Origin: an uncultured Treponema sp.
GTDB taxonomy: Bacteria; Spirochaetota; Spirochaetia; Treponematales; Treponemataceae
DNA length: 8,584 bases
Assembly: GCA_937891125.1 (NCBI GenBank)
Contig: CALAEZ010000173.1
Coordinates: 1 to 8,584 of the forward strand
Reading direction: 5' to 3'
Numbering within the stretch: the first letter of the stretch is position 1; each line of letters starts with the position of its first letter. A program made the position numbers and the translations under genes. The notes beneath the pieces are model-generated. The model ran no database searches and was not told the origin of the DNA. It saw nothing but the letters and a program-made list of their open reading frames with translations. Positions 1 through 6,659 of the stretch are shown in pieces.

Positions 1-2
1 AT

Positions 3-125
3 CCCGGCGGCGCGTACTACAGCCATCTCAAGAACTGCATCGTCTACGGCAACACCGCGAGGTCCGGCTATTCGGAATACAATGAAATCGGAAGCTGCCA
101 GAACGAGACGCTCTCGACCGGTATT
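3..125 (+). other. Right-handed beta-helix (adhesin-type) coding fragment fused in frame to MATE
   Basis: This frame is open and continuous with the MATE gene but encodes a soluble, Gly/Tyr/Asn/Cys-rich sequence. It contains GGAYYSHLKNCIVYGNTAR, followed by a second Cys about 20 residues on. The pattern GGAYYSxLxNCxVYGNTA is typical of rungs in secreted right-handed parallel beta-helix or choice-of-anchor proteins. It does not occur in MATE transmembrane segments. Base composition is also more GC-rich than the body of the MATE gene. The exact junction cannot be fixed; it lies between about 100 and 130. Assembly chimera, recombination and a coding-frame accident are all possible. Confidence 0.5.
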
Positions 126-1121
126 TCGGACGACATTATGGCGCAGTCGCTTCTGTACCTGCGCATTTTCTTTGTAAGCATGGTGCCGATGTTTGTCTAC
201 AACATGGCTTCAAGCACGCTCCGCGCAATCGGCGACTCAAAAAGCCCGCTGTACATTTTGATTGCCGCCGTGGTAACGAATATTGCGCTTGATGTGCTTT
301 TTGTCGTGGTGTTTGACTGGGGAGTTGCGGGCGTTGCGTGGGCAACCGTTGCAAGTCAGGCCGAAAGCATGCTTGTCTCGCTGGTGCTTTTAGCGCGCAG
401 TAAGACTAGCGTGCGCCTGCGCCTGTCGCAGCTGCAGGTGACGCCGCATCTGCTTTCAAAAATGCTGCAGCTCGGGCTTCCGGCGGGAGTGCAGTCAACC
501 TTTTACTGCTTAAGCAACATCATCATTCAGGCGGCAATAAACAGCTTTGGTACGACGACCGTGGCTGCGTGGGCGGCATTCGGCAAAATCGATGCAATTT
601 TCTGGACGGTTGTCAGCACGATGGGCGTTGCGGTTACCACGTTCAGCGGACAGAATTACGGCGCGAAAAAATACGACCGCGTAAAAAAATGCATGTGGCA
701 GGCCATGCTTATGACGGCAGGCATTACCGTCAGCTGCTCCGTGCTGTTCTGGCATACTGGCGCAGTCATTTTCCGCCTGTTTACGACGGATGATGAAGTG
801 GTTGCAGGCGGCATGCGCATCCTGCACTTTTTAGCGCCCTGGTGGATTACCTATGTTTCTATTGAAGTGCTTTCAGGCATTATACGCGGAGTCGGCGACA
901 CCTTCATTCCGATGATTATGACGCTCTTTGGCGTGTGCGTGCTGCGTCTGGTGTGGCTCTTTGCCGCAGCGCCGCACTGGCACGACGTGCTTGCCGTTCT
1001 TGCCTGCTATCCGCTTACCTGGAGCCTTACGACGCTCCTGTTCTGGATCTACTGGTTTACAGGGCGCTGGCTGAAGCAGGGGGCAGTTCCACCTCCATCT
1101 CCGCGCTCCCAAGCGGAATAG
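3..1121 (+). CDS. MATE-family multidrug/Na+ efflux transporter, N-terminus missing (in-frame with foreign-looking 5' segment)
   Basis: Polytopic inner-membrane antiporter of the MATE (NorM/DinF-like) family, which exports cationic drugs or metabolites using Na+ or H+. MATE similarity starts near DDIMAQSLLYLRIFF (about 129-170). It continues through the family-typical LRAIGDSKSPL, NIALDVLF and GVAGVAWAT blocks of the first half. The second half starts at LGLPAGVQSTFY and carries GQNYGAKKYDRV. Many hydrophobic segments follow to the C-terminus. Family members are about 440-460 residues. From the first ATG (138) only 327 residues remain, so roughly the first 120 (about three helices) are absent. 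The frame stays open to the window edge, but codons before about 125 encode an unrelated beta-helix-like sequence (separate entry). The C-terminal tail, rich in Pro and Ser, overlaps the convergent GH25 gene by 65 bp. The family call is firm; whether the protein is functional is doubtful. Confidence 0.8.
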   Translation, partial: PGGAYYSHLKNCIVYGNTARSGYSEYNEIGSCQNETLSTGISDDIMAQSLLYLRIFFVSMVPMFVYNMASSTLRAIGDSKSPLYILIAAVVTNIALDVLFVVVFDWGVAGVAWATVASQAESMLVSLVLLARSKTSVRLRLSQLQVTPHLLSKMLQLGLPAGVQSTFYCLSNIIIQAAINSFGTTTVAAWAAFGKIDAIFWTVVSTMGVAVTTFSGQNYGAKKYDRVKKCMWQAMLMTAGITVSCSVLFWHTGAVIFRLFTTDDEVVAGGMRILHFLAPWWITYVSIEVLSGIIRGVGDTFIPMIMTLFGVCVLRLVWLFAAAPHWHDVLAVLACYPLTWSLTTLLFWIYWFTGRWLKQGAVPPPSPRSQAE

Positions 1122-1980
1122 GAATAAGCTGTATGTCGCCGTCGCACCTGCGCTTGACGCCGGGAACTTTTACGGCCTCGCCGTCGTACTGAAGAAATTC
1201 AAAGTGGTAGGGCGTGTCAGGCTTTTCGCGGTAGTCAGCGTACCAGATGCGGTAGTTAGAAAGCGCCTCTAGGTCAAAGAAAAATGCTTCCCACCGCAGG
1301 TTTGAGTAAATCATCGGCTCAAAGCCCGCGTTTTCAATCTCTTCAAAAAAGGCAAGCGTGTTTTTCATTACCTGCTCTGCGCTTAAATCGTCCGTGCGTG
1401 CCCATTCCCACGGAATCGTCTCCGGGTCGTAGGCGACAGGAAGCTCTAAGCTCCAACCTTCTAAGTCCTTGATGACCTGGCGAGCCTCAAGCCGCGCTTC
1501 CTCTTCGGTGAGCGCCTGGCTAAAGTAATACACGCCAACGTCTAGCCCTGCTTTTTTAGCTCCCCGTATGTTTTTGTGAAAGCGCTCGTCAGTGTGGATA
1601 ATGCCGCTTTGATAGCCGGTCCAGCCAATGCGCAAAAAGACGAATTCGCGCCCAGATTTTTTTACCTTGCGCCAGTTTACTCTGCCGTCATGGCGGGAAA
1701 TGTCAATGCCAAGGCGGTAGGTAAAGCGCTCGTCCCCCTCGTAGGAAAGCACGTTTTCGCTCCGCACAAAGCAGTCGGCGCGGTAGTCGTTTGGCGCGAC
1801 GTTCGGGTTTATGTCAAAATCAGCCGGGTAATTGGTCGGCACCGGCTTATCGTCTTGCGGTGCGGCAGGCGGTAGCGGTACGTTCTGGCTTGCACAGGAA
1901 ATACAGAGTGAAGGAAGCATGGAAAATGCAAGCATGGCGGCAGTAATAGCAGCAGTATGTACAAAGGTGTGTGCGGTCAT
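1057..1980 (-). CDS. GH25 lysozyme-like muramidase, predicted lipoprotein
   Basis: Glycoside hydrolase family 25 enzyme, expected to cut the MurNAc-GlcNAc bond of peptidoglycan in the periplasm. From ATG at 1980 it is 307 residues. A hydrophobic signal (about 8-28) ends in CISC-A, a plausible relaxed spirochaetal lipobox with C29 as the lipidated Cys. A Pro-rich linker follows. The GH25 domain runs from about 89 to 290: GIDISRHDGRVNW (catalytic-site D93), FVFLRIGWTG, the N138 and A141 region, GLDVGVYYFSQA, then PVAYDPE with D185 and E187 as the expected catalytic acidic pair. Family members often have DxE here, and that pattern is kept. A TTG at 1986 would add two residues. ATG at 1980 is preferred because TATACT sits 7 nt upstream and no Shine-Dalgarno supports either start. 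The last ~22 residues (LPPASASAL end) overlap the MATE gene and look like non-conserved read-through. Confidence 0.88.
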   Translation of the reverse strand: MTAHTFVHTAAITAAMLAFSMLPSLCISCASQNVPLPPAAPQDDKPVPTNYPADFDINPNVAPNDYRADCFVRSENVLSYEGDERFTYRLGIDISRHDGRVNWRKVKKSGREFVFLRIGWTGYQSGIIHTDERFHKNIRGAKKAGLDVGVYYFSQALTEEEARLEARQVIKDLEGWSLELPVAYDPETIPWEWARTDDLSAEQVMKNTLAFFEEIENAGFEPMIYSNLRWEAFFFDLEALSNYRIWYADYREKPDTPYHFEFLQYDGEAVKVPGVKRRCDGDIQLIPIPLGSAEMEVELPPASASAL

Positions 1981-1987
1981 GAGCAAC

Positions 1988-2016
1988 AGTATAGGCGATT
2001 TTTACCTGTGTGTGCT
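1988..2016 (-). promoter_or_regulatory. Promoter of GH25 gene, predicting a leaderless mRNA
   Basis: On the minus strand a TATACT -10 (1988-1993) lies 7 nt before the ATG. Seventeen bases further up is AGCACA (2011-2016), a weak -35 match of 3/6. The transcript would start at or within one base of the ATG, leaving no room for a ribosome binding site. Confidence 0.5.
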
Positions 2017-2040
2017 AGAGAAAAATGCAACAATTTTTAA

Positions 2041-2069
2041 GCGCATGTTGTCTAACTGACAGCATGTGT
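2041..2069. repeat. Imperfect inverted repeat between divergent genes
   Basis: GCGCATGTTG (2041-2050) can pair with CAGCATGTGT (2060-2069) around a 9-nt loop; the core is seven pairs with one G-T. No T-run follows on either strand, so it is not a classical terminator. It sits upstream of both divergent promoters (GH25 and GT8), so an operator is possible but unproven. Confidence 0.3.
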
Positions 2070-2082
2070 TTAGCGGCTTTTG

Positions 2083-2126
2083 TGCCGTGCAGGTAATTTC
2101 TGCCGTACAGCGTTTTTTGCCGTGCT
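2083..2126 (+). repeat. Three direct repeats TGCCGTRC[A/T] upstream of the GT8 promoter
   Basis: Copies start at 2083 (TGCCGTGCA), 2101 (TGCCGTACA) and 2118 (TGCCGTGCT), 18 and 17 bp apart. The third abuts the proposed -35. The near-regular spacing is seen directly; a regulator-binding role is inference. Confidence 0.35.
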
Positions 2127-2154
2127 TGCTACTAATCTTAATCTAGGGTAAAAT
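2126..2154 (+). promoter_or_regulatory. Promoter of GT8-acyltransferase operon
   Basis: TTGCTA (2126-2131, 4/6 to consensus), a 17-bp spacer, then TAAAAT (2149-2154, 5/6). The ATG at 2164 follows after 9 nt, so the 5' leader would be only about 2-4 nt. There is no Shine-Dalgarno. Confidence 0.55.
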
Positions 2155-2163
2155 TACGCTATT

Positions 2164-3210
2164 ATGCAGAAGAACGTTGAAATTCCGATTTTCTTTGCGA
2201 CTGATCACCGGTATGCGCCTTTCCTGACGGTTGCGCTTACCTCGCTTTTAGACCACGCTTCAACCGACTACATCTATAAAATCTACGTGCTTACAACGAA
2301 TCTGAAGGACGACTACAAAAATATGATTCGCGGCGTGCTTGCAAAATTTCCGCAGGTGCAGGCAACGGTAGATTTCATCTCGCTTGCAAAAGAACTCAAT
2401 AAAATGGGCGAGCTTTTCCATCTGCGCGACTATTATTCAAAAGAAACCTACTACCGCTTTTTTATTCCGAACCTGTTTCCAGATTATGACAAGGCAATCT
2501 ATGTTGACTGCGACATGATTTTCCTTGCCGACATCGCAGAGCTGTATAATCTGGAGCTTGGCTCTAATCTGATTGCAGCGGCACCCGAAGAAGTCATGCA
2601 GGAGGTCGAGCAGCCGGCTCTGTATGTGGAAAACGCCTTAGGCATTGACCGCAACAGGTATTTCAGCGCAGGCCTTATGGTGATGAACACGGCGGAATTC
2701 AGAAAGCAGAAGATTGCCGAGCGCTTTGTTGACTTGCTGCAGCGCTTTACGTTCCGCGTCACACAGGACGAGGATTACTTAAACGTGCTCTGTAAGGATA
2801 AATTTTTAATGCTCGACTTGGGCTGGAACAAAAGCGCATTTAAGAACGAAGCCTTTGACGACAGCACTCTAAAGCTCGTTCACTACAAGATTAACTGGAA
2901 GCCGTGGCATTACGAAAACATTGCCTACGAAGACTATTTCTGGGACTATGCGCGAAAAGCAGGCCTGTACGACATGCTCATTTACATGCGCGACACCTAC
3001 ACTGACGCTGACAAGGCGCGCGACCGGCAGCAGTATGACAGGCTTATGGAAATGTGCCTGATTGACGCGCAGAATCCGGATAACTACTACAATACCATGC
3101 AGCGCGAAAAGAAGCGCACAAATGTGTACCGCGCCTTTGCGTGGCTTGGAAAGGTTATGCGCGTAAAGAAATTCGTAAACTTAGGCAGGATGCGGGCGCG
3201 AAGCAAATAA
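2164..3210 (+). CDS. Family 8 glycosyltransferase
   Basis: Cytoplasmic retaining glycosyltransferase of CAZy family GT8 (galactosyl- or glucosyl-transfer from a UDP-sugar), 348 residues. The N-terminal nucleotide-binding strand reads IPIFFATDHRYAPFL (about 7-21). The metal-binding DxD motif is YVDCDMIF, with D115 and D117. The acceptor-side block YFSAGLMVMN (167-175) corresponds to the usual NxGvmliN. QDEDYLN (201-207) matches the DQDxLN block, and the C-terminal HYKINWKPW (H240, K246, W248) is the second metal/UDP site. All expected active-site features are present, so it should be active. The basic C-terminal tail (about 310-348: KKR, RVKK, RMRARSK) may bind the inner membrane surface. It heads an operon with the acyltransferase 24 bp downstream. 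That pairing suggests a lipid or glycolipid acceptor rather than glycogen or LPS core; the acceptor is unknown. Confidence 0.9.
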   Translation: MQKNVEIPIFFATDHRYAPFLTVALTSLLDHASTDYIYKIYVLTTNLKDDYKNMIRGVLAKFPQVQATVDFISLAKELNKMGELFHLRDYYSKETYYRFFIPNLFPDYDKAIYVDCDMIFLADIAELYNLELGSNLIAAAPEEVMQEVEQPALYVENALGIDRNRYFSAGLMVMNTAEFRKQKIAERFVDLLQRFTFRVTQDEDYLNVLCKDKFLMLDLGWNKSAFKNEAFDDSTLKLVHYKINWKPWHYENIAYEDYFWDYARKAGLYDMLIYMRDTYTDADKARDRQQYDRLMEMCLIDAQNPDNYYNTMQREKKRTNVYRAFAWLGKVMRVKKFVNLGRMRARSK

Positions 3211-3234
3211 GATGCAGCAAAGGGTGAGGAAAAA

Positions 3235-4059
3235 ATGGAAAAAGATGCAGGCAGAGTTGCGATTGTAAAAAAAATTGCTGAATACGAAAAAAACGGCTGG
3301 TTTGACCGCGATGTTGAGGATGACCCGTCCGCGCCTCCGCTGTATCCGGACCAGATTGACTACTTAAACAGAAAGCTTAAAAACCGCCTGTGGATGAAAT
3401 TTGCAAACGTGCTTGCCCGCCGCCACATAAACAGGCTTTTAAAGGCAAAGGCGTTTATCATAAAAGACGTTACCGGCATTGAAAACTTTATCGCGCTTAA
3501 AGACAGAGGCTGCATAATCACCTGCAACCATTTTAACGCGTTCGACAATTTTGCCGTCTACAAGGCAATTGAAAAGCATCTGCACAAGCGGGAGCTTAAC
3601 AAAGTCTGTCGCGAAGGAAACTACACGAATTTTCCGGGCTTTTACGGCTTTTTATTCAAGCACTGCAACACGCTCCCGCTTTCAAGCGTTCCGAGCACCA
3701 TGAAAAAATTCATGGAAGCGGTGCGCACGCTTTTAAGCCGCGGTGAGCAGATTTTAATCTACCCGGAGCAGGCTATGTGGTGGAACTACCGTAAGCCGCG
3801 CCCCCTAGTAAGCGGAGCTTTTAAGCTTGCTTCTGAAAACAACGTGCCCGTGCTGCCGTTTTTCATTACGTTAAGTGACAGCGACCTGACCGGCGGCGAC
3901 GGCTTTCCGGTGCAGGAATACACGATTCACATTTTAGAGCCTATCTACCCGCGAGCAGACTTAAGCCCTCGCAAAAATGCCGAATACCTAAAAGAGCAGA
4001 ACTACGCTGCCTGGAAAGACGTGTACGAGTGCGTCTACGGCGTCCCGCTTACGTATTAG
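3235..4059 (+). CDS. PlsC-like 1-acyl-sn-glycerol-3-phosphate acyltransferase family protein (paralogue A)
   Basis: Membrane-associated acyltransferase of the LPLAT/PlsC superfamily, 274 residues, transferring a fatty acyl chain to a glycerolipid or glycolipid hydroxyl. Motif I is CNHFNAFDN with the HX4D catalytic pair H99 and D104. Motif III, normally FPEGTR, is IYPEQAMWW (176-183). Motif IV is NVPVLPFF (203-210). A charged N-terminal extension (1-70, including PLYPDQIDYLNRKLKNRLW) precedes the core. There is no strong transmembrane anchor, so peripheral attachment is likely. The start is supported by GAGG five bases before ATG. It follows the GT8 gene at 24 bp and is presumably co-transcribed. 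Its TAG stop overlaps the convergent TPR gene's TAA by sharing TTAG (4056-4059). The altered YPE block is shared with paralogue B and not with standard PlsC, so a substrate other than lysophosphatidate is plausible. Confidence 0.85.
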   Translation: MEKDAGRVAIVKKIAEYEKNGWFDRDVEDDPSAPPLYPDQIDYLNRKLKNRLWMKFANVLARRHINRLLKAKAFIIKDVTGIENFIALKDRGCIITCNHFNAFDNFAVYKAIEKHLHKRELNKVCREGNYTNFPGFYGFLFKHCNTLPLSSVPSTMKKFMEAVRTLLSRGEQILIYPEQAMWWNYRKPRPLVSGAFKLASENNVPVLPFFITLSDSDLTGGDGFPVQEYTIHILEPIYPRADLSPRKNAEYLKEQNYAAWKDVYECVYGVPLTY

Positions 4060-4901
4060 TCTTCCGGCTTCCCGTCCATGCTCGAGTGTTTCTTACTCCA
4101 GGCAAAAAATGAAAGACCGTCTTTGTTTGCGCCTTCAATAAGCGCAACGTAGTGGCTTTCGGGGCAGTATGATTTTGCCTCTCGCAAAAGGGTGGCACTT
4201 CTTTCTTTGTCGCCTGTTTCAAACAGATATTGCGAAAGGAAAATGTCTGCAAAATACCGCTCGGCGTCCGTGCGGGCGGCTTTTACGGCCTTTTCAAAGT
4301 ATTCGCCCGCTTTTTTCCTGCTTCCGCCGTTCAGCTTTGGCGCCCAGTAGTACCACTGCGCAAGATTGGTAAGCACATAACTTGCGTTTTCGTCCTGAGC
4401 GTATGCTTTTAAGTAATAGTCCTTAATCGATAAGCCGTATTTAATCACGTCGGAAACTGAAAAAGAAATGTAGCAGGAAATAGTGTCTGCATACGTTACG
4501 CAAAGCCATTTGTTCGGCACTTCTTTTTTGTTCGCTTTAAGCCATGCATCGCATTTTTCTTTCTGCGCTTTTAGCGAAGTGCGTAAAAACTCCTTATTCT
4601 TACTGTCGTCCTTTAAGTAATTGTACCGCTCTAAAAGCACGAAATTTTCTAAAATAAGCTCCTCTTCTTCAGAAAAAGACGCGCCGCCGCTTATGTCAAA
4701 AGAATCAATTGCAGAAAGAATTGCGTCGTTATTAGGCAGAGTCGAAACCGTCATGCGAAGCGTCATAAACTCGTCAATTTTATTTTGCGCCGCCTTTGAA
4801 AGCTTTTCAGAGGCAAAAAGCGGACTTTTCAAAAATGCCGCAGACAAAAAACAGCAGAAAAAAAACGCCTTAAGCGCACCATGCAGAAAAAATCGTTTCA
4901 T
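4056..4901 (-). CDS. Exported TPR-like alpha-helical protein, function unknown
   Basis: A 281-residue protein with an N-terminal signal: basic MKRFF, a hydrophobic run to about residue 28, then a likely signal peptidase I site at PLFA-SEKL. The mature part is helical and charged. A probable TPR-type pair covers about 185-260: LTNLAQWYYWAP, the loop KLNGGSRKKAGEYFEKAVKAA, then YFADIFLSQYLFETGDKERSATLLREAKS. TPR-type repeats mediate protein contacts, so a periplasmic scaffold or accessory role is possible. I do not recognise a specific family. The longer GTG-initiated frame to 4919 is rejected because TATACT lies inside it, 6 nt before the ATG at 4901. The gene is divergent from paralogue B with overlapping promoters and convergent with paralogue A, so it splits the two glycosyltransferase-acyltransferase pairs. 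Confidence 0.7.
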   Translation of the reverse strand: MKRFFLHGALKAFFFCCFLSAAFLKSPLFASEKLSKAAQNKIDEFMTLRMTVSTLPNNDAILSAIDSFDISGGASFSEEEELILENFVLLERYNYLKDDSKNKEFLRTSLKAQKEKCDAWLKANKKEVPNKWLCVTYADTISCYISFSVSDVIKYGLSIKDYYLKAYAQDENASYVLTNLAQWYYWAPKLNGGSRKKAGEYFEKAVKAARTDAERYFADIFLSQYLFETGDKERSATLLREAKSYCPESHYVALIEGANKDGLSFFAWSKKHSSMDGKPED

Positions 4902-4907
4902 GCGTCC

Positions 4908-4936
4908 AGTATAGCGCACAAGGCTCTTTCTGTGCT
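4908..4936 (-). promoter_or_regulatory. Promoter of TPR-like gene, predicting a leaderless mRNA
   Basis: TATACT (4908-4913) ends exactly 6 nt before the ATG at 4901, which puts +1 at the A of ATG. The 17-bp-upstream hexamer is AGCACA (4931-4936), the same as for the GH25 gene and weak as a -35. It overlaps the -10 of the opposite promoter. Confidence 0.55.
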
Positions 4937-4941
4937 ACAAT
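4913..4941 (+). promoter_or_regulatory. Promoter of acyltransferase B-GT8 operon (extended -10)
   Basis: TGC-TACAAT (TACAAT at 4936-4941) is an extended -10. The ATG at 4957 follows after 15 nt, giving a leader of about 9 nt without a Shine-Dalgarno. No good -35 is visible; the 17-bp position falls on 4913-4918, inside the opposite promoter. Confidence 0.5.
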
Positions 4942-4956
4942 CGCGCTTGAATCAAT

Positions 4957-5793
4957 ATGAAAGATACACGAAAAGTCATTTATTATACTGATGAACTTAC
5001 CGACGAATTTTCTACCATGCAGATTACGCCCATTCCGATTGATGAAAACTATGATTACGGCGCAGACACGTTCTGGTGGTGGTGCAAGCGGTTCTTTTTT
5101 TACCGGCTTTTTGCCATGCCAGTTGCCAAAATCTACCTGAGGCTAAAATATGTCCACAAAATCGTAAACCGCGCGTGTATAAAGCCGTATCAAAAAAGCG
5201 GCTACTTTATTTTTGCAAACCATACGAATATTCTTTGTGACCCGCTTGTTCCGACATTCGTCTGCTTTCCAAAAGGAGTTTTTGTCGTTGTGCACCCGAA
5301 CAATGTTTCCATTCCGCATATCGGACAGAAAATGCGGCTTTTAGGCGCGCTTCCGCTCCCGGACAACTTTGCCGCTGCAAAAAACTTTATGCGTACGATG
5401 GAGCTTCGTCTTAAGGAAAAGCAGGCTGTCTGCATCTACCCGGAAGCGCACATCTGGCCGTTTTACACAAAAATCCGCCCGTTTTCGGATGCCGCCTTTA
5501 AGTATCCGGTGCAGTACAAAACGCCCGTTTTTTGCTTTACAAACACCTACCAAAAGCGAAGGTTCAGCAAAAATCCGCGCATGGTAACTTATGTAGACGG
5601 ACCGTTTTTTGCAGACGAAAGCCTTTCGCCAAAAGAGCGCAGAAAAAAGCTCCGGGACGAAGTGTATAATGCGATGTGCGAACGAAGCGAGCTTAGCACC
5701 GTTGAGCTTATTCGGTATGTTAAGTCAGAGCCAGCGTGCGCCAGCAAAAACAACACGAACAAAGAAAACGCGACTAATGGAGAAAACGCATGA
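4957..5793 (+). CDS. PlsC-like acyltransferase family protein (paralogue B), variant HX5D motif
   Basis: LPLAT/PlsC-superfamily acyltransferase of 278 residues, acting at the cytoplasmic membrane face. A Trp-rich stretch at 36-62 (DTFWWWCKRFFFYRLFAMPV) is a likely membrane-inserted segment. Motif I reads FANHTNILCDP. H89 and D95 are five residues apart instead of four, a variant to note. The block HIGQKMRLLGALPLPD (121-136) is motif II-like. Motif III is CIYPEAHIWPFYTKIRP (159-175), again YPE followed by W as in paralogue A. KTPVFCFTNTY (188-198) is motif IV. The tail after about 250 is low-complexity (KNNTNKENATNGENA) and probably disordered. It heads an operon: its TGA overlaps the start of the downstream GT8 gene by ATGA. 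Similarity to paralogue A is limited to the core motifs, so any duplication is ancient. Confidence 0.82.
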   Translation: MKDTRKVIYYTDELTDEFSTMQITPIPIDENYDYGADTFWWWCKRFFFYRLFAMPVAKIYLRLKYVHKIVNRACIKPYQKSGYFIFANHTNILCDPLVPTFVCFPKGVFVVVHPNNVSIPHIGQKMRLLGALPLPDNFAAAKNFMRTMELRLKEKQAVCIYPEAHIWPFYTKIRPFSDAAFKYPVQYKTPVFCFTNTYQKRRFSKNPRMVTYVDGPFFADESLSPKERRKKLRDEVYNAMCERSELSTVELIRYVKSEPACASKNNTNKENATNGENA

Positions 5794-6629
5794 CACGGAC
5801 AATTTTATTTTGCGGAAACATAAAGGTTTTTGACGGCGTGCTTACGACTATGCTTTCAATTCTGCGCCGCACACAAACGCGCGACCCGTTCCGCTTTGTG
5901 ATTTTTACGATGGATGTCTCTCATCTGCGGGAAGATTATAAGCCGCTTTCAGACGCACAAATCAGCTTTTTAGATGATGTTGCAAAGTCTTACAATGCGC
6001 AGAGCAGTGTAGAAAAAATTGACGTAACTTCTCTTTACATGCGCGAATTTGGCGGAAGCCCCAACGAAAATTGCTACTGCTCGCCATACACGCTCCTCCG
6101 CCTGTTTGCAGACCTCGTGCCGTCACTCCCGGAAAAATTTCTGTATTTAGACATCGATTTACTCTTTAACCGCGACATTACGCTTTTGTACGATATCGAC
6201 ATTTCTGACTATGAATACGCAGCCGCTCCAGACCACTACGGAAAGCTCATCTTTTTTTTCTGGCGCACATTTATGAACGCAGGCGTAATTCTTTTTAATC
6301 TGAAAAAATGCCGCGAAACCGGTCTTTTTGAAAAAAGCCGCGCTCTTATTAAAACAAGAAAGCTTTTGTTTGCAGACGAAAGCGCGATTGTAAGAAGCAC
6401 AACGGCTCAGAAAAAAATAAGCCAGCGTTTTAACGACCAGAAATTTCTGTACAAAAACACGGTCGTGCGCCATTTTTCTAAGCGGCTTTTCTGGCTTCCG
6501 TACCCGCACGTTGCAAACATAAAGCAGTGGCGCGTAACGCAGGTGCACAAGATTTTCGGCTACGAATGTTTTGACGACATTCTGTATGAGTATGTGTATT
6601 TAAAAAAGAAATTCGAGCGTGATGAATAA
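5790..6629 (+). CDS. Family 8 glycosyltransferase, divergent paralogue
   Basis: GT8-type glycosyltransferase of 279 residues, expected in the cytoplasm with a UDP-sugar donor. The N-terminus FCGNIKVFDGVLTTMLSIL replaces the usual Asp of the first nucleotide-binding strand with Asn (N10). The SPYTLLRLFADL block leads into the DxD motif FLYLDIDLLF, with D121 and D123. FMNAGVILFNL (161-171) is the conserved NxGvxLxN strand. Near the end NIKQW (243-247) stands where KPW is usual. The start is supported by GGAG 7 nt upstream and by the 4-bp ATGA overlap with acyltransferase B, a translational-coupling arrangement. It differs clearly from the upstream GT8 (348 residues), so it likely uses a different sugar or acceptor. 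Only 30 bp separate its stop from the convergent toxin remnant, and no terminator hairpin is visible there. Confidence 0.85.
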   Translation: MTRTILFCGNIKVFDGVLTTMLSILRRTQTRDPFRFVIFTMDVSHLREDYKPLSDAQISFLDDVAKSYNAQSSVEKIDVTSLYMREFGGSPNENCYCSPYTLLRLFADLVPSLPEKFLYLDIDLLFNRDITLLYDIDISDYEYAAAPDHYGKLIFFFWRTFMNAGVILFNLKKCRETGLFEKSRALIKTRKLLFADESAIVRSTTAQKKISQRFNDQKFLYKNTVVRHFSKRLFWLPYPHVANIKQWRVTQVHKIFGYECFDDILYEYVYLKKKFERDE

Positions 6630-6659
6630 GCTTAAAACGACTTTTCTGTATTGAACAAT

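Noticed and set aside
510..827. 105-residue minus-strand frame inside the MATE gene
   Set aside because: It is antisense to well-conserved MATE sequence, has shadow-type composition (His/Arg/Cys rich), and has no start signal.
5608..6383. 15-bp exact match TTTGCAGACGAAAGC in acyltransferase B and the adjacent GT8
   Set aside because: Both encode FADES with the same preferred codons in non-equivalent positions, so this is most likely coincidence.
6159..6548. 129-residue minus-strand frame inside the second GT8 gene
   Set aside because: It is antisense to the DxD and NAG motifs of the GT8 gene, and Cys/Phe/Lys-rich as expected from a reverse shadow.
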